This document shows positions 30,759 through 30,853 of a stretch of 30,853 nt of DNA, one piece after another; the stretch's first letter is position 1, and the number at the start of each line of letters is the position of its first letter. The position numbers and the translations under genes were made by a program. The DNA is from an uncultured bacterium. GTDB taxonomy: Bacteria; Bacteroidota; Bacteroidia; Sphingobacteriales; Sphingobacteriaceae. The notes under the pieces are model-generated. The model worked only from the letters and a program-made list of their open reading frames with translations. It did not search any database and was not told the DNA's origin. Location: contig CAJBVG010000071.1 of assembly GCA_903958995.1 (NCBI GenBank), positions 1 to 30,853 of the forward strand, written 5' to 3'.

Positions 30759-30853
30759 TTGTAAATTCTAAATTGTAAATTTTAAGTTAAAAACAATTTA
30801 GAATTTAGAATTTACAATTTACAATTTACAATTTAAAATTTACAATTTAGAAT
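30755..30853. repeat. Inverted heptamer arrays after hemN, running off the window
   Basis: Forward words TAAATTC, TAAATTG, TAAATTT and relatives fill 30755-30789. After a four-base spacer the reverse words CAATTTA and GAATTTA repeat eight times from 30794 and continue past the window end. TAAATTC is the same word as at 7540-7595. The halves can pair into a long AT-rich hairpin just after the hemN stop. Confidence 0.85.

Noticed and set aside
1..30853. Mobile elements, integrases or phage genes
   Set aside because: No transposase, integrase or resolvase frame and no paired terminal inverted repeats with target duplications were found; all large frames are housekeeping.

Overview
The window is chromosomal DNA from a low-GC member of the Bacteroidota. 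Evidence for this: candidate promoters match the Bacteroidota -7 element TAnnTTTG, most genes lack a Shine-Dalgarno sequence, the dcw cluster has the Bacteroidota order (mraZ to ftsZ, with no murF or ddl inside), MraY carries an enlarged loop, FtsZ ends in FLHDNVD, and there is a 59-residue Hc1-type histone-like gene. I cannot fix the order or genus; no rRNA is present.

Layout. 1-4783 (minus strand): a truncated sigma-54 response regulator, a single-domain receiver, Obg GTPase, adenylate kinase, tRNA-Arg(ACG), a peroxiredoxin and an RmlD-like reductase. 4883-7487 (plus): malate dehydrogenase, a retropepsin-like protease and a serine-hydrolase lipoprotein, ending at a terminator shared with convergent gyrB. 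7597-9555 (minus): gyrB. 9679-11471 (plus): a SlyD-like prolyl isomerase, an OmpH/Skp-like protein and guanine deaminase. 11472-12114: an unusual 643-bp interval with TACGTA palindromes, stacked hairpins, two unannotated small ORFs (58 and 26 aa), a terminator and three MraZ boxes. 12115-27615: the complete Bacteroidota-type division and cell-wall operon mraZ-rsmH-ftsL-ftsI-murE-mraY-murD-ftsW-murG-murC-ftsQ-ftsA-ftsZ, with very tight spacing. 27780-30758: an alpha-oxoamine-synthase-like PLP enzyme, the Hc1-like protein and hemN.

How the genes work together. The dcw block makes meso-diaminopimelate-type lipid II (MurC, MurD, MurE, MraY, MurG; the DNPR motif of MurE indicates the amino acid) and couples it to septal synthesis (FtsW, FtsI, FtsL, FtsQ) on the FtsA/FtsZ ring, probably under MraZ autoregulation. 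The rest is housekeeping.

The most unusual signal is not a gene. At least ten junctions hold arrays of degenerate 7-bp or 8-bp words that keep exact register, differ between loci, sometimes reuse the same word kilobases apart, often occur as a forward array followed by an inverted one (so the RNA could fold into a long hairpin), and repeatedly run into stop or start codons. The second candidate is the small-protein bicistron at 11632-11918 with its palindromic upstream region. No mobile element, CRISPR array, phage gene or rRNA was seen.
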